Positions 6,178 to 6,431 of a stretch of 6,431 bases of DNA are shown one piece after another. A program made the position numbers and the translations under genes. Origin of the DNA: Candidatus Thorarchaeota archaeon (GTDB taxonomy: Archaea > Asgardarchaeota > Thorarchaeia > Thorarchaeales > Thorarchaeaceae); NCBI GenBank assembly GCA_016840825.1, contig JAEORN010000343.1, positions 1 through 6,431 of the forward strand. The letters are read 5' to 3'. The notes under the pieces are model-generated. The model did not search any database. It saw only the letters and a program-made list of their open reading frames with translations, and was not told the DNA's origin. Within the stretch, counting starts at the first letter, position 1; every line of letters begins with the position of its first letter.

Positions 6178-6431
6178 ATGATTGAAAACCAATATGCCAA
6201 TCACGGAAGGTATCTTGTGAGTAAAGTGCATGTAAGTGGTGATCTGAAGAGCGCAGTTAGCCAATCGGTCAAGCTTATCGGTGGATTTGATAAAATTATA
6301 GCCCCTGATGATACTGTGACCATAAAACCAAATTTGAACACTGCTGATCCATATCCAGCTTCAAGCGATCCTCAATTTATCAAAGTACTTGGAGAATTAA
6401 TTCTAGAAGCCGGGGCAGGGAAACTCAAGAT
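6178..6431 (+). CDS. N-terminal part of a DUF362-family protein, cut by the window end
   Basis: The frame is open from the ATG at 6178 through the window edge, giving 84 complete codons. The sequence DTVTIKPNLN followed by SSDPQFIKVLGELILEAGAG matches the start of the DUF362 domain, in which a KPN motif precedes a helix and an Ala/Gly-rich turn. Family members often also carry ferredoxin-like iron-sulfur motifs further on, which lie outside this window; their biochemical role is largely unsettled. Two starts compete: ATG 6178 without a Shine-Dalgarno sequence, and in-frame GTG 6217 with ggaagg at 6205-6210. The GTG start would give an N-terminus MSKVHVSG, which looks more typical of the family. 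The preceding gene diverges, so this one begins a new transcript. Confidence 0.75.
   Translation, partial: MIENQYANHGRYLVSKVHVSGDLKSAVSQSVKLIGGFDKIIAPDDTVTIKPNLNTADPYPASSDPQFIKVLGELILEAGAGKLK

Overview
The window looks archaeal, most likely an Asgard-type archaeon (Thorarchaeota-like) or a relative. The lineage is inferred from gene style and moderate GC; there is no rRNA or other marker gene. Supporting signs are a large secreted Asn-sequon-rich surface protein with a polythreonine stalk and C-terminal anchor, TATA-like boxes close to start codons, AGGTG-type Shine-Dalgarno sequences with GTG or TTG starts, and single short genes on alternating strands.

Layout. Positions 1-212 hold a hairpin that looks like the terminator of an unseen upstream gene, then a TATA-like box and a strong ribosome binding site. 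Positions 213-2552 (+) encode a 779-residue cell-surface protein built from three tandem modules of about 190 residues, an Ig-like domain, an 11-threonine stalk and a membrane anchor, followed by a hairpin and T-run terminator. Positions 2746-3651 (+) encode a ten-helix EamA/DMT transporter. Positions 3653-4582 (-) encode an HtrA/DegP-like serine protease with one PDZ domain and no visible export signal. Positions 4718-5320 (+) encode a membrane methyltransferase-like protein of the isoprenylcysteine carboxyl methyltransferase/PEMT fold. Positions 5326-6045 (-) encode an uncharacterised membrane protein with two copies of a two-helix hairpin, a helix-turn-helix-like segment and a C-terminal zinc ribbon. 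From about 6178 or 6217 to the window end (+) is the start of a DUF362 protein.

The genes do not form an obvious pathway. After the first two, strands alternate, giving two nearly abutting convergent pairs (gaps of 1 and 5 bases) and two divergent pairs, so most genes are probably transcribed singly. A loose common theme is the cell envelope (surface protein, transporter, two other membrane proteins), but nothing shows that they work together. I see no mobile element, CRISPR array, RNA gene or defence system. The most notable items are the triplicated surface module, the duplicated-hairpin zinc-ribbon membrane protein and the apparently cytosolic HtrA.
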